NCBI GenBank assembly: GCA_963841445.1
Contig: CAWJCP010000002.1
Coordinates: 1,622,997-1,686,996 of the forward strand
Length of the DNA stretch: 64,000 nucleotides
From: Mayfieldus sp963841445
Lineage (GTDB): Bacteria > Actinomycetota > Thermoleophilia > Solirubrobacterales > 70-9
Direction of reading: 5' to 3'
The notes beneath the pieces are model-generated. The model was not told where the DNA came from, made no database searches, and saw only the letters and a program-made list of their open reading frames with translations. The translations under genes were made by a program, and so were the position numbers. Numbering within the stretch: the first letter of the stretch is position 1; each line of letters begins with the position of its first letter. Of this stretch, positions 8,484 to 17,822 are shown piece after piece.

Positions 8484-9422
8484 GTGATTCCAGTCATCGG
8501 AGCGGACGGGGTGCACGCCGCTGTCCTGCCGGCCGATGCGATCGAGCGCACCCGTGACGCCTTCGAGCGCCATGCCCGCGGCGAGTGGGCGATGCCGGCG
8601 AAGGTCTACCTCGACAGCCCGCCGGGCGACTTCCGCGCGATGCCGGCCCGCGGCTCCGGTGTTGCGCTTCTGAAGTGGGTCACTTCCTTTCCCGAGAACC
8701 CGAAGCGCGGGCTGCCGGTGGTGACCGGGACGATCCTTCTCTCCGACGCCGACAGCGGCGCCGAGCTGGCGATTCTCGACGCCCGCTCGGTGACATGGCT
8801 GCGGACCGGTGCCGCAGCCGCCGTCTCGGCCGAGGTCCTGGCGAGGCCCGGGGCGAGCATCGTGGGGATGATCGGCTGCGGGGTCAACGGCGCCTGGGCG
8901 GCACGCTGCCTCGCCGCCGCCGGCTTCGGGCCCGGCATCTGCAGCGATCGCGATCGCGACGCCGCCGAGCGGCTGGCCGAGGAGCTGGGCTGGGAGGCGG
9001 GCGGGCGTGACGAGGCGACGGCGGCAGACATCGTGGTCACCTGCACGCCGGGCGATGATCCGGTGCTGGCGGCCTCCGACTTGCGCGACGGCCAGCACAT
9101 CGCGGCGCTCGGCGCCGACGCCCACGGCAAGGCGGAGCTGGAGCGCGACGCGCTGCGCCGCTGCCATCTTTTCTGCGACGAATGGCAGCAGGCGAGCAGC
9201 GGCGGCGAGCTCTCCGGCGCCGTCGCCGCCGGCGAGGTCGGCCGCGGCCAGGTCACCCAGCTCGGCGACGTGCTGATCGGCGAGGCGCCGGGCCGCGCCT
9301 CCGACGAAGAGGCGACGCTCTTTGACTCGACCGGCCTCGCGGTCCAGGACTTGGGGATCGCGCTGGCGGTGCTCGACGCGCTGCGCGCCGGCCGCATCGA
9401 CGCGCAGCAGGTCGAGCTTTAG
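8484..9422 (+). CDS. Ornithine cyclodeaminase / mu-crystallin family protein
   Basis: 312 residues with the NAD(P)-binding Rossmann motif GMIGCGVNGAWAARCL (about residues 131-146), the substrate-lysine segment LLKWVTSFPENP, and the downstream TCTPGDDPVL motif. The family includes ornithine cyclodeaminase, alanine dehydrogenase and ketimine reductases; the exact reaction cannot be told. GTG start at 8484, with a TATGAC box 6 nt before it, so possibly leaderless. Divergent from the carboxylase epsilon gene. Confidence 0.85.
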   Translation: MIPVIGADGVHAAVLPADAIERTRDAFERHARGEWAMPAKVYLDSPPGDFRAMPARGSGVALLKWVTSFPENPKRGLPVVTGTILLSDADSGAELAILDARSVTWLRTGAAAAVSAEVLARPGASIVGMIGCGVNGAWAARCLAAAGFGPGICSDRDRDAAERLAEELGWEAGGRDEATAADIVVTCTPGDDPVLAASDLRDGQHIAALGADAHGKAELERDALRRCHLFCDEWQQASSGGELSGAVAAGEVGRGQVTQLGDVLIGEAPGRASDEEATLFDSTGLAVQDLGIALAVLDALRAGRIDAQQVEL

Positions 9423-9435
9423 GGTTACGAGGGCA

Positions 9436-12400
9436 TTGGAAGCTTCAGAGAGCGTCAGCTGCCCATCCTGCGGATCCGAGAATCGCCAAGGATCGCGATT
9501 CTGCGGTGGATGCGGCGGGTCGCTTGAGCTGAAGGTCGTCTGTCGCTCCTGCGACGCCGAAAACTCCGCTGGGCAGAGATTCTGCAACGAGTGCGGCGCG
9601 GCGCTCGGCCCGTTCGAGAAGTCCTCATCCTCGGCGGGGGATCCGGCGCCGGCTCCGGCCGTCGCGGCCCCGGCGCCGCCGGCGGCGATTGAGGCTCCGG
9701 GTCACCTCGCCCGCAAAGCGCATGCCGCCGCCTCTGGGCTTACAGGCGAGCGCAAGCAGGTGACCGTCCTCTTCGCCGACGTGATGGGGTCGATGCAGCT
9801 CGCCGAGCGCACCGACCCGGAGCGCTGGCAAACGATCATGGACGGCTTCTTCCGTGCCCTTGCGGCGGCCGTGCACCACTTCGAGGGAACCGTCGATAAG
9901 TTCACCGGCGACGGGATCATGGCCCTGTTCGGCGCACCGATCGCGCACGAGGACCACGCGCAGCGAGCGTGTTACGCGGCGTTGGAGATGCAGCGTGCCG
10001 TCAGCGAGTACGCCGACGAGGTTCGCCGCAGCGACGGGATCAGCATCACCACCCGGATCGGGATCAATTCCGGCGACGTCGTGGTCGGCTCGATCGGCGA
10101 CGATCTCAGCCTCTCCTACACGGCCGTGGGGCACACCGTCGGGCTCGCACAGCGAATGGAGGCCCTCGCCGAGCCCGGCAAGGCCTACCTGACCGCGCAC
10201 ACGGCGCGGCTCGCAGCCGGTTTCCTGGAGATGCGCGACCTGGGGGAGTTCGAGGTAAAGGGCGCGAGCGAGCCGCTGGGAATCCAGGAGCTGACCGGAG
10301 TCGGGTCGGCGCGAGGCCGGTTGGACGTGGCCCAGCAGCGTGGCTTCTCGCCCTTCGTCGGCCGCTCGATCGAGACAGGGGAGCTGGATGCGGCAATGGA
10401 GCGAACGATTCAGGGCAACGGTGAGGCGATTGGCATCGTGGGAGACGCCGGCGTCGGCAAGAGCCGGCTCTGTCACGAGTTTGCCGAGCGCTGCCGCGCC
10501 CGCGGGATTGCCGTCTACGAAGCCCAGTGCCAGGCTCACGGCAAGGCCATCCCGCTGCTACCGGTGCTGCAGATGACCCGGGCCTACTACGGGATCGGGC
10601 CCGCGGACTCCGAGCGCGAGGCGCGGGAGAAGGTCGCCGGGCGCCTGCTGCTGCTCGATCCCGACTTCGGCGACGACCTCGGGATCGTCTTCGAGATGCT
10701 CGGAATTCCGGACCCAAAGCGCCCGGCCCCGCAGATGAACGCGGAGGCGCGCCAGCGCCGGCTCGTGGACGTGATTCGCCGCATCGCAGGTGCCAGCGCC
10801 CGCCTCGAGCCGGCCGTCATGCTGCTCGAGGACCTGCACTGGATCGACCCCGCGAGCGAGCCGTTCTTGAAGGGTCTGGTCGAGGCGGTCCCTGGCACCA
10901 ATACCCTCGTGCTGACCAACTTCCGCCCCGAGTACCGGGCCGAGTGGATGAGCCGCTCCCATTACCGCCAGCTCCCGCTGGCGCCACTCGGTCCCGAGGC
11001 TCTGGACGAACTGCTAGCCGACCTGCTCGGGACCGACCCATCGCTTGACGGCTTGTCGGAGATGGTCCGCGAGCAGACCGGGGGCAATCCCTTCTACGTC
11101 GAGGAGGCGGTCCGCGAGCTGGTCGAGTCGGGGGCCTTGGAGGGAGACCGCGGCGACTACAGGCTGACCCACGAGATCGGCGAGCTACGGGTCCCACCCA
11201 GCGTGCAGGCCATCCTCTCCGCACGCATCGACCGCCTCGATGCACCGACCAAGGGGACGCTTCAGGTCGCCGCGGCGATCGGCAAGGAGTTTGAGCGCTG
11301 CCTGCTGAGGTCTGCCTCGGAGCTGGACGACGATCAGCTCGAAGGGGCCCTCAGCGAACTGTGCGAAGCCGAGTTCGTGCAGCAGACCGCTCTCTATCCC
11401 GAGCCTCAGTATGCCTTTCGCCACCCGCTGACCCAGGAGGTCGCCTACGGGACCCAGCTCGCCACTGCCCGCGCCGTCGCCCATGCGGCGATCGCGCGCG
11501 GGATGCAGGAGACAGATCCCGAGTTGCTCGACGAGCGGGCCGCGCTGATCGCCCAGCATTTCGAGCAGGCCGGGGACGCGATGCAAGCCGCGCTGTGGCA
11601 CGCCCGCGCCGCCGGCTGGGCCGGTTTCGCCGATCCGAACGCGGCGCTGGCGCACTGGAAGCGAATCCGGGAGCTGGACCCCGACCTACCACCCGGCGCC
11701 GAGGCCTACCCGTTGCGGATCGGCGCCCGGACCATGGTCCTCACCCTGGGGTGGCGCTTGGGGGAGGACGTCGCGGAGGCCCGAGCGGTATTCGAGGAAG
11801 GCAAGGCCCTGGCTGAGGGGGCAGGCGACTACGGAAGCCTCGCGATGCTTCACGGAGCACTCGGATTGGTGGAGGCCACCTGCGCGGGAAACGTCGCCGA
11901 GTACATCCGCCGCGCCGATGAGGCGAGCCGCGTCCTGGACCGAATCGAGGACCCGGACCTGCGCGTGGCGGCATCGACGGCCCAGATGTACGCCTACTAC
12001 CTGGCGGGTCGCTTTGAGGATGGGCTCGCCGCCCTGGACCGGGTACTAGAGCTGACTGCCGACGACCCCCAGTTGGGCGCCGGGATAGTCCTGGGCAACC
12101 CACGTGCCTGGGCAACCTCGTTCCGAGCCGGCCCCCTGATCGCACTCGGGCGCATGGAAGAGGCTCGCCAGGCGATCGCAGAGGGCACCGAGCTCTGCCG
12201 CCGCTGGGACCGCGAGGCACTCGGCTGGAGCAATACCTTCAGCGTCGCCCTGACCGTCTGGGGCGGCGAGCCGCCGAGCCCGGACACGGTTATGCACGGG
12301 CGGAGGGCGGTCGAGATTGCGGAGGAGATCGGGGATGCCTTCTCGCGCATCGTCGGCTACTCGTGGCTCTGCCTGGCCCACATCGTCGTGGGCGAGCCCG

Positions 12401-12885
12401 CCGAGGCGATCCGGGTCGCCGACCACTGCCTGGCGATGATCGCCGAGCGCGGAGCCGGCCTGGAGTTCGAGCCGACCGTCCATGGAGTCCGCGCCGAGGC
12501 TCGCGGCGCCCAGGGGGAGCTTGACCTGGCGGTCGAGGAGGGGAAGCTGGCCCTGCGGCTCACAGAGGAACGGGGCACAAACTCGATTCGGCCGCGCACC
12601 CGGATCCTCCTCGCGGAAATCCTGCTCAACCGCGGGGGAGCGGGAGACATAGGGCGCGCCGCCGAGTTGATCGACGAGGCTGAGCGAATCGCCCGCGATT
12701 TCGGGGCGCGACCGGACGTCGCCAGAGCACTTCGGCAGCGCGCTCACCTCTTTGCGACCGAAGGGGACGATGATGGCCGAGATGCCTTGCTGACCGATGC
12801 GCTGGCGATGGCGCGCGAGATGGACGCCCGCGGGCTGATCGCGCAGATCGAGGCCGACCTGGTCGAACCCGCCGCGAGCCACTAG
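9436..12885 (+). CDS. Class III nucleotide cyclase fused to AAA ATPase and TPR region
   Basis: A 1149-residue regulatory protein. Order: two zinc ribbons (CPSCGSENRQGSRFCGGCG and CRSCDAENSAGQRFCNECG, residues about 10-56); a Pro/Ala linker; a class III cyclase domain (residues about 100-290) with FADVMGSM and DKFTGDGIMALFG for the two metal aspartates; an ATPase with Walker A GDAGVGKS and Walker B VMLLEDLHWID; then a long helical TPR-like region. The segment usually written GDTVNLAAR reads GHTVGLAQR, so the transition-state Asn is Gly while the Arg is kept. The TTG at 9436 is the first plausible start after the previous stop; the start is uncertain. Possibly a signalling ATPase with altered cyclase activity. 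Confidence 0.87.
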   Translation: MEASESVSCPSCGSENRQGSRFCGGCGGSLELKVVCRSCDAENSAGQRFCNECGAALGPFEKSSSSAGDPAPAPAVAAPAPPAAIEAPGHLARKAHAAASGLTGERKQVTVLFADVMGSMQLAERTDPERWQTIMDGFFRALAAAVHHFEGTVDKFTGDGIMALFGAPIAHEDHAQRACYAALEMQRAVSEYADEVRRSDGISITTRIGINSGDVVVGSIGDDLSLSYTAVGHTVGLAQRMEALAEPGKAYLTAHTARLAAGFLEMRDLGEFEVKGASEPLGIQELTGVGSARGRLDVAQQRGFSPFVGRSIETGELDAAMERTIQGNGEAIGIVGDAGVGKSRLCHEFAERCRARGIAVYEAQCQAHGKAIPLLPVLQMTRAYYGIGPADSEREAREKVAGRLLLLDPDFGDDLGIVFEMLGIPDPKRPAPQMNAEARQRRLVDVIRRIAGASARLEPAVMLLEDLHWIDPASEPFLKGLVEAVPGTNTLVLTNFRPEYRAEWMSRSHYRQLPLAPLGPEALDELLADLLGTDPSLDGLSEMVREQTGGNPFYVEEAVRELVESGALEGDRGDYRLTHEIGELRVPPSVQAILSARIDRLDAPTKGTLQVAAAIGKEFERCLLRSASELDDDQLEGALSELCEAEFVQQTALYPEPQYAFRHPLTQEVAYGTQLATARAVAHAAIARGMQETDPELLDERAALIAQHFEQAGDAMQAALWHARAAGWAGFADPNAALAHWKRIRELDPDLPPGAEAYPLRIGARTMVLTLGWRLGEDVAEARAVFEEGKALAEGAGDYGSLAMLHGALGLVEATCAGNVAEYIRRADEASRVLDRIEDPDLRVAASTAQMYAYYLAGRFEDGLAALDRVLELTADDPQLGAGIVLGNPRAWATSFRAGPLIALGRMEEARQAIAEGTELCRRWDREALGWSNTFSVALTVWGGEPPSPDTVMHGRRAVEIAEEIGDAFSRIVGYSWLCLAHIVVGEPAEAIRVADHCLAMIAERGAGLEFEPTVHGVRAEARGAQGELDLAVEEGKLALRLTEERGTNSIRPRTRILLAEILLNRGGAGDIGRAAELIDEAERIARDFGARPDVARALRQRAHLFATEGDDDGRDALLTDALAMAREMDARGLIAQIEADLVEPAASH

Positions 12886-12904
12886 TCAAACGAAGGGAGA
12901 ACCG

Positions 12905-13348
12905 ATGAGCACTTCGACATCCCGCGTGACCGGCGTCGACTTCGTCGTCGTCCCGACCAAGGACTTCGACGCGGCGGTGGCGTTCTACCGCGACGTGATC
13001 GGGCTGCAGGAGTCCAAGCAGTGGGGCGATATGCCCGGCAAGGAGTTCGAGACCGGCAACCTGACGATCGCGGTAATGCAGTCCGACGGCTTCGGGATCG
13101 AGTTCGCACCGCACACCCACCCGATCGCCCTTCAGGTCGAGGACGTCGAGGCGTCGAGGGCCGAGCTGGAGTCGAAGGGGATCGAGTTTCAGGCCGACAC
13201 GATCGACAGCGGCGTCTGCCACATGGCCTTCTTCTCCGACCCGGACGGCAATGGGCTGATGCTGCATCACCGCTACGCGCCGCCCGACGCCAAACCCGAC
13301 GACCTCGAGCAGACCGCCGCGGCGGTGACCGGGGGCGACGCCGGCTAG
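12905..13348 (+). CDS. VOC-superfamily (glyoxalase/bleomycin-resistance fold) protein
   Basis: 147 residues with two beta-alpha-beta-beta-beta modules: VDFVVVPTKDFDAAVAFYRDVIGL at the start and FFSDPDGNGLMLHH near the end. GAAGGGAGA precedes the ATG by about 5 nt. It lies convergent with the carboxylase beta gene and shares the stop tetranucleotide CTAG with it. The neighbourhood suggests methylmalonyl-CoA epimerase, but the first metal ligand expected in that enzyme (His in the first strand) is Asp here, so the substrate is left open. Confidence 0.82.
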   Translation: MSTSTSRVTGVDFVVVPTKDFDAAVAFYRDVIGLQESKQWGDMPGKEFETGNLTIAVMQSDGFGIEFAPHTHPIALQVEDVEASRAELESKGIEFQADTIDSGVCHMAFFSDPDGNGLMLHHRYAPPDAKPDDLEQTAAAVTGGDAG

Positions 13349-14913
13349 AGCGGGATGTTCCCGTGCTTGCGCTTCGGCTGCTCGACCCGCTTGGTCTGAA
13401 GCGTGCGCAGTGCCCGGATCAGCTTCGGGCGCGTCTGGTGCGGCTCGATGACGTCGTCGATGTAGCCGCGCTCCGCGGCGGAGTAGGGATTGGCGAAGTG
13501 GGCCTTGTAGTCATCGATCAGCTTCGTGCGCCGCTCGTCGGGCGTCGGTGAGTCGGCGATGTCGCGGCGGTAGATGATGTTGACCGCGCCCTCTGGCCCC
13601 ATCACGGCCACCTCCGCGCTCGGCCAGGCGAAATTGAAGTCGGCCAGCATGTGCTTGGAGTTCATGACGTCGTAGGCCCCCCCGTACGCCTTGCGGGTCA
13701 CCACGGTCAGCTTCGGGACCGTCGCCTCGGTGAAGGCGTAGAGCAGCTTGGCGCCGTGGCGGATGATCCCGCCCCACTCCTGCGAGGTCCCGGGCAAGAA
13801 GCCGGGCACGTCGGTGAAGGTGAGCAGGGGGACGTTGAAGGCATCGCAGGTGCGCACGAAGCGGGCCGCCTTCTCCGAGGACTCGATGTCGAGCACTCCA
13901 GCCAGGTGGGCGGGCTGGTTGCCGACCACGCCGACCGGATAGCCGTCGAGGCGGGAGAAGCCGACCACGATGTTGCGCGCGAAGTGCTCCTGCACCTCGA
14001 AGAACTCGCCGTCGTCGACGATCAGCGCGATCACCTCGCGCATGTCGTAGGGCTTGCTGGGATCGTCGGGGACGATCGAGTCCAGCCCCGCCTCGCTGCG
14101 CTCGGGATCGTCGGCGGGCTCGACCCGGGGCGGCATCTCGAGGTTGTTGAGCGGCAGGAAGGACATCAGGTAGCGGACGTCCTCGAGGCAGCTCTCCTCG
14201 TCGTCGGCGGCGAAGTGCGCGACGCCCGACTTCGTGTTGTGCGACATCGCCCCGCCGAGCTCCTCGAAGGTCGTCTCCTCGCCGGTCACGGTCTTGATCA
14301 CCTCGGGGCCGGTGATGAACATGTGCGAGGTCTCCTTGACCATGAAGATGAAGTCGGTCATCGCCGGTGAGTAGACGGCGCCGCCGGCGCAGGGGCCCAT
14401 CACCAGGCTGATCTGCGGGATCACGCCCGAGCAGTTGACGTTGCGCACGAAGACGTCGCCGTAGGCGCCGAGCGAGACGACGCCCTCCTGGATCCGCGCC
14501 CCGCCGGAGTCGTTGATCCCGATCACCGGTGCCCCGACCTGGGCGGCGAGGTCCATGACCTTGCACATCTTCTCCGCCATCACCTCGCCCAGCGAGCCGC
14601 CGAAGACCGTGAAGTCCTGCGAGAAGACGAAGACGGTGCGCCCGTCGATCGTCCCGTAACCGGTCACCACCGCGTCGCCGTAGGGGCGGCGCTTCTGCAT
14701 CTCGAACTCGTAGGTGCGGTGGCGGACGAAGGTGTCGAGCTCCTCGAAGGAGCCCGGGTCGAGCAGCTTCTCGATCCGCTCCCGCGCCGTGAGCTTGCCC
14801 TTCTCGTGCTGCTTTTCGACCGCGTCCTCGGAGGCGGAATGGATCGCCGCCTCGCGCAGCTCGCGCAGCTGCTCGAGCTTCTCCGCGTGGGTCTCGGGAA
14901 ACTTCTCGCGCAT
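13345..14913 (-). CDS. pccB: Acyl-CoA (propionyl-CoA) carboxylase beta subunit
   Basis: The carboxyltransferase subunit that moves CO2 from biotin to an acyl-CoA. 522 residues with two crotonase-fold halves: GKLTARERIEKLLDPGSFEE at the N-terminus, oxyanion-hole glycines in GINDSGGARIQEG, and GPCAGGAVYSPA. The second half has VPGFLPGTSQEW and KAYGGAYDVM. The biotin carrier/carboxylase alpha chain is not in the window. It follows the acyl-CoA mutase gene by 21 nt, the classic propionate/methylmalonyl route. TAGACT ends 7 nt before the ATG with no Shine-Dalgarno, so it may also be transcribed leaderless on its own. Confidence 0.94.
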   Translation of the reverse strand: MREKFPETHAEKLEQLRELREAAIHSASEDAVEKQHEKGKLTARERIEKLLDPGSFEELDTFVRHRTYEFEMQKRRPYGDAVVTGYGTIDGRTVFVFSQDFTVFGGSLGEVMAEKMCKVMDLAAQVGAPVIGINDSGGARIQEGVVSLGAYGDVFVRNVNCSGVIPQISLVMGPCAGGAVYSPAMTDFIFMVKETSHMFITGPEVIKTVTGEETTFEELGGAMSHNTKSGVAHFAADDEESCLEDVRYLMSFLPLNNLEMPPRVEPADDPERSEAGLDSIVPDDPSKPYDMREVIALIVDDGEFFEVQEHFARNIVVGFSRLDGYPVGVVGNQPAHLAGVLDIESSEKAARFVRTCDAFNVPLLTFTDVPGFLPGTSQEWGGIIRHGAKLLYAFTEATVPKLTVVTRKAYGGAYDVMNSKHMLADFNFAWPSAEVAVMGPEGAVNIIYRRDIADSPTPDERRTKLIDDYKAHFANPYSAAERGYIDDVIEPHQTRPKLIRALRTLQTKRVEQPKRKHGNIPL

Positions 14914-14934
14914 CGGCCGCAGTCTATGGGCGGC

Positions 14935-16596
14935 CTAGAAGAACGCGCCGCCCTTGTACTCGCCGAAGACGTCGCGCATCGCGCCGCAGACCTCTCCAAT
15001 CGAGGCCCCGGCGGCGAGCGCGTCGCGGATCGGGTGCAGGAGGTTGCCGTCGCCGCGGGCGACGTCGCGCAGCGCGTCGAGCTGGCGCCCAAGCTCCTCG
15101 TCATCTCGCGATTCCTTGAACTGCGCCAGCCGGCGCAGCTGCCGCTCCTCGGACTCCGGATCGACCTTGAGGATCTCGACGTCGTCGACCTGATCGGTGA
15201 CGTACTGGTTGACCCCGACGATCACGTCCTGGCCGGTCCGGTAGCGCTCCTGGTAGGAGGCCGCGGACTCCTCGATCTCGCGCTGCATGAACTCCAGCGC
15301 ATTGACGCTGCCCCCGATCTCCTCGACCTTGTCGATCAGCTCCCAGCTGCGCTCCTCGATCTCGTCGGTGAGCGACTCGATGAAGTAGGAGCCGGCCAGA
15401 GGGTCGACGGTGTCGGCGACGCCGGACTCGTGCGCGAGCACCTGCTGGGTGCGCAGCGCGATCCGCGCCGAGCGCTCCGAGGGCAGCGCCAGCGCCTCGT
15501 CGAAGCCGTTGGTGTGCAGCGACTGGGTGCCGCCGCAGACGGCGGCGAAGCCCTGCAGCGCCACCCGGACGATGTTGACCTCCGGCTGCTGCGCCTGCAG
15601 CGTGACCCCTCCGGTCTGGGTGTGGAAGCGGATCTTCTGGGCGCTCTCGTCGCTGGCCCGGAAGCGCTCGCGCATGATCTTCGCCCACATCCGCCGCGCC
15701 GCCCGGAACTTGGCGACCTCCTGGAAGACGTTGTTGTGGCAGTTGAAGAAAAAGGCGAGCCGCTTGCCGAAGCGGTCGATCTCCAGCCCCGCGTCGAGGC
15801 CCGCCTGCACGTAGGCGATCGCGTTGGCAAGCGTGAAGCCGACCTCCTGGACCGCCGAGCAGCCCTTCTCGCGGATGTGGTAGCCGGAGATCGAGATCGT
15901 GTTCCAGCTCGGGACGTGCTCGTCGCAGTAGGCGAAGATGTCGGTGGTCAGCCGCATCGTCGGCTCCGGCGGATAGATGTAGTTGCCGCGCGCCACGTAC
16001 TCCTTCAGGACGTCGTTCTGGACCGTCCCGCGGAGCTGGTCTGGCTTTACCCCCTGCTCCTCGCCGACCAGCTGGTAGAGGAGCAGCAGGATCGCTGCCG
16101 GCGCGTTGATCGTCATCGAGGTCGAGACCTCGTCGAGGGGGATCTGATCGAAGCAGATCCGCATGTCCTCGATCGTGTCGATCGCGACCCCGGTTCGGCC
16201 GACCTCACCGCGGCAGAGCGGATCGTCGGAGTCGCGCCCGAGCTGGGTCGGCAAGTCGAAGGCCATCGAGAGGCCGGTCGACCCGTGCTCGATCAGGTAG
16301 CGATAGCGGGTGTTGGTCTCCTCGGCGGTCGCGTAGCCGGCGTACTGGCGCATCGTCCAGAGCCGGTCGCGGTACATCCCCTCGTGGACGCCGCGCGTGT
16401 AGGGGTAGGAGCCGGGCTCGCCGAGGCGCTCCTGGAGGTCGGGAGCGACGTCGGAGGAGTCGTAGAGGCGGTCGATCTCGATTCCCGAGTCGGTGAAGAC
16501 CCGCTCGTCGTCGGGGCCGACGACCGGCGCGATCGTGCGGTCATCGTCGACCTCTATGCCGCCGCTCTTCGGGGGGTCGCTGGGCCGGGTGGCCAT
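14935..16596 (-). CDS. Acyl-CoA mutase large subunit (methylmalonyl-CoA mutase family, no B12 domain)
   Basis: A 553-residue TIM-barrel subunit of a B12-dependent carbon-skeleton mutase. Signatures: LWTMRQYAG, STGLSMAFDLPTQLG, TMTINAPA, and QQPEVNIVRVALQG. The cobalamin-binding domain is absent and must be a separate protein, as in two-chain mutases. At the position of the methylmalonyl-specific Tyr (GPYATMY in known enzymes) this protein has His (GVHEGMY), while the acyl-carboxylate Arg (VARGNYIYPP) is kept, so the natural substrate may not be methylmalonyl-CoA. It is upstream of pccB on the same strand. TATCCT ends 6 nt before the ATG: probable leaderless promoter. Confidence 0.92.
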   Translation of the reverse strand: MATRPSDPPKSGGIEVDDDRTIAPVVGPDDERVFTDSGIEIDRLYDSSDVAPDLQERLGEPGSYPYTRGVHEGMYRDRLWTMRQYAGYATAEETNTRYRYLIEHGSTGLSMAFDLPTQLGRDSDDPLCRGEVGRTGVAIDTIEDMRICFDQIPLDEVSTSMTINAPAAILLLLYQLVGEEQGVKPDQLRGTVQNDVLKEYVARGNYIYPPEPTMRLTTDIFAYCDEHVPSWNTISISGYHIREKGCSAVQEVGFTLANAIAYVQAGLDAGLEIDRFGKRLAFFFNCHNNVFQEVAKFRAARRMWAKIMRERFRASDESAQKIRFHTQTGGVTLQAQQPEVNIVRVALQGFAAVCGGTQSLHTNGFDEALALPSERSARIALRTQQVLAHESGVADTVDPLAGSYFIESLTDEIEERSWELIDKVEEIGGSVNALEFMQREIEESAASYQERYRTGQDVIVGVNQYVTDQVDDVEILKVDPESEERQLRRLAQFKESRDDEELGRQLDALRDVARGDGNLLHPIRDALAAGASIGEVCGAMRDVFGEYKGGAFF

Positions 16597-16615
16597 GGGG
16601 AAAGGATATTGGGGC

Positions 16616-17283
16616 TCAGCCGGAGCGCCGCACGGCTTCGGCCGGGCCCACCGCGATCAGCGACTTGGTCAGGCCGGCGAAGCGCTCGCGCAGGATCGTC
16701 GCGTCGGGGAACAGGTCGCGCAGCTCGCGGGCATCGAGCAGCTCGATCGGCTCGTACTCGCTGCGCGGCATCCCCAGCCCCCAGAGCCGCTTGCGGGCCG
16801 GCTCGGGAAGGAACTGAAAGCCGGGAAGCAGCACGTGCGGCTCGATCGGGAAGTAGCGGTTCGGGGTCTGGACCCAGTAGCGGCCCGCGACGCGGCGGAT
16901 CTCGGCGGCGAAGCGGGCCCGGTCAGCGGGGTGCAGGTGCTCGATCAGCGAGTTCGAGTAGGCGATTGCGAAGGCGCCATCCTCGAATGGCAGCGCCCGC
17001 GCGTCGCCGCGCACGAAGCGCCGGCCCGGATAATCGGGGCGCTCAACCGCGTCTAGCCCGGTGATCTCCCCCGCCGGCTCGAAGCCGGCCAGTCCTTCGG
17101 TTCCGCAGCCGATGTCGATGATGCGGTCCTCGGGCCGCGGCGCCATCGCCCGGCGATAGAGCCCGTGGCGCCGCTCGCGGGCCCGGCGGGCCAGCGGCTC
17201 GGCGATCCTGGCCAGCCCGCGCCGGTGCGAGGCCGCGTAGACCTGACCGCCGTCGGTTTGACCGGGCGCGTCGATGCGCTCAC
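16616..17283 (-). CDS. Class I SAM-dependent methyltransferase (N-terminus frameshifted)
   Basis: The intact part (from the internal ATG at 17146) has SAM motif I IIDIGCGTEG, the acidic end of strand 2 at GLDAVERP, and motif YSNSLIEHL. Reading further upstream gives a sensible N-terminus (GGQVYAASHRRGLARIAEPL) with no start codon in frame. Deleting one G at each of two CGA sites (near 17254 and 17272 in plus coordinates) joins it to a GTG at 17283. The real protein is therefore about 220 aa. It ends 20 nt before the mutase gene. Substrate unknown; the fold resembles small-molecule or lipid methyltransferases. Confidence 0.75.
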
Positions 17284-17395
17284 GATAGCCCTGCGGCAGA
17301 GCCCGTCCGTTGCGCTTTCTTCACCGCGGGCGGTAGGAAGGCAGAGCGACTGAAGTGAGACTCCGGGCAGGTCAATGCCGGATCGGACAGGCCAT

Positions 17396-17719
17396 TCAGA
17401 CGGCGCTGAACGGGCGCCGCTGCGGCTCGGCGAGATCGTCGAGGACCTGCTCCAGCGAAGCCTCATCCAGATGCTCGGCTCTGGCCGTGATCAGGACCTG
17501 GGTCCCAAATCCCTTCTCGGCCAGCATCACGCGGACCAGGATCGTCTCGGCGCCCTTGCAGCGCCAGCCCAGCAGCCGCTGTGGCTCCCGCGCAACAACC
17601 TCCACCGCGTCGGCCTTGCACATCCGGCTCGACCAGTCGCGTAGCTGCAGCTCGTCGTCGAGAAGCTCCCAGAGCTCGGGCACCGACTTCATCAGGGTTC
17701 GTGTTGCTGTGAGCTTCAT
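17396..17719 (-). CDS. SRPBCC/polyketide-cyclase-like small protein
   Basis: 107 residues starting MKLTATRTLMKSVPELWELL, a start typical of the START-like helix-grip fold (SRPBCC) that binds hydrophobic ligands. It has alternating strands (AVEVVAREPQRLLGWRC) and a long C-terminal helix. The ATG at 17719 is chosen because residues before it are Arg-rich and unlike the family. No enzyme residues can be named. It is divergent from the glycan locus and could mark its left border. Confidence 0.65.
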   Translation of the reverse strand: MKLTATRTLMKSVPELWELLDDELQLRDWSSRMCKADAVEVVAREPQRLLGWRCKGAETILVRVMLAEKGFGTQVLITARAEHLDEASLEQVLDDLAEPQRRPFSAV

Positions 17720-17822
17720 CCGGCGCGGACTTCGTGCGCAAAGCGGTGCCTCCTTCCGCATCCGTCGCCTGGGCGCAACCCTTCAGCGAGCTCCGCCGAC
17801 GGCTCGGTTTAGATTTGTGCCG

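Noticed and set aside
8145..9587. Long upstream extension of the dodecin frame
   Set aside because: Opposite to the ornithine-cyclodeaminase gene; dodecins are about 70 residues and a TTG with Shine-Dalgarno fits at 8144.
12905..13348. Methylmalonyl-CoA epimerase
   Set aside because: Context fits, but the first metal-ligand His is Asp and the overall sequence is generic VOC.
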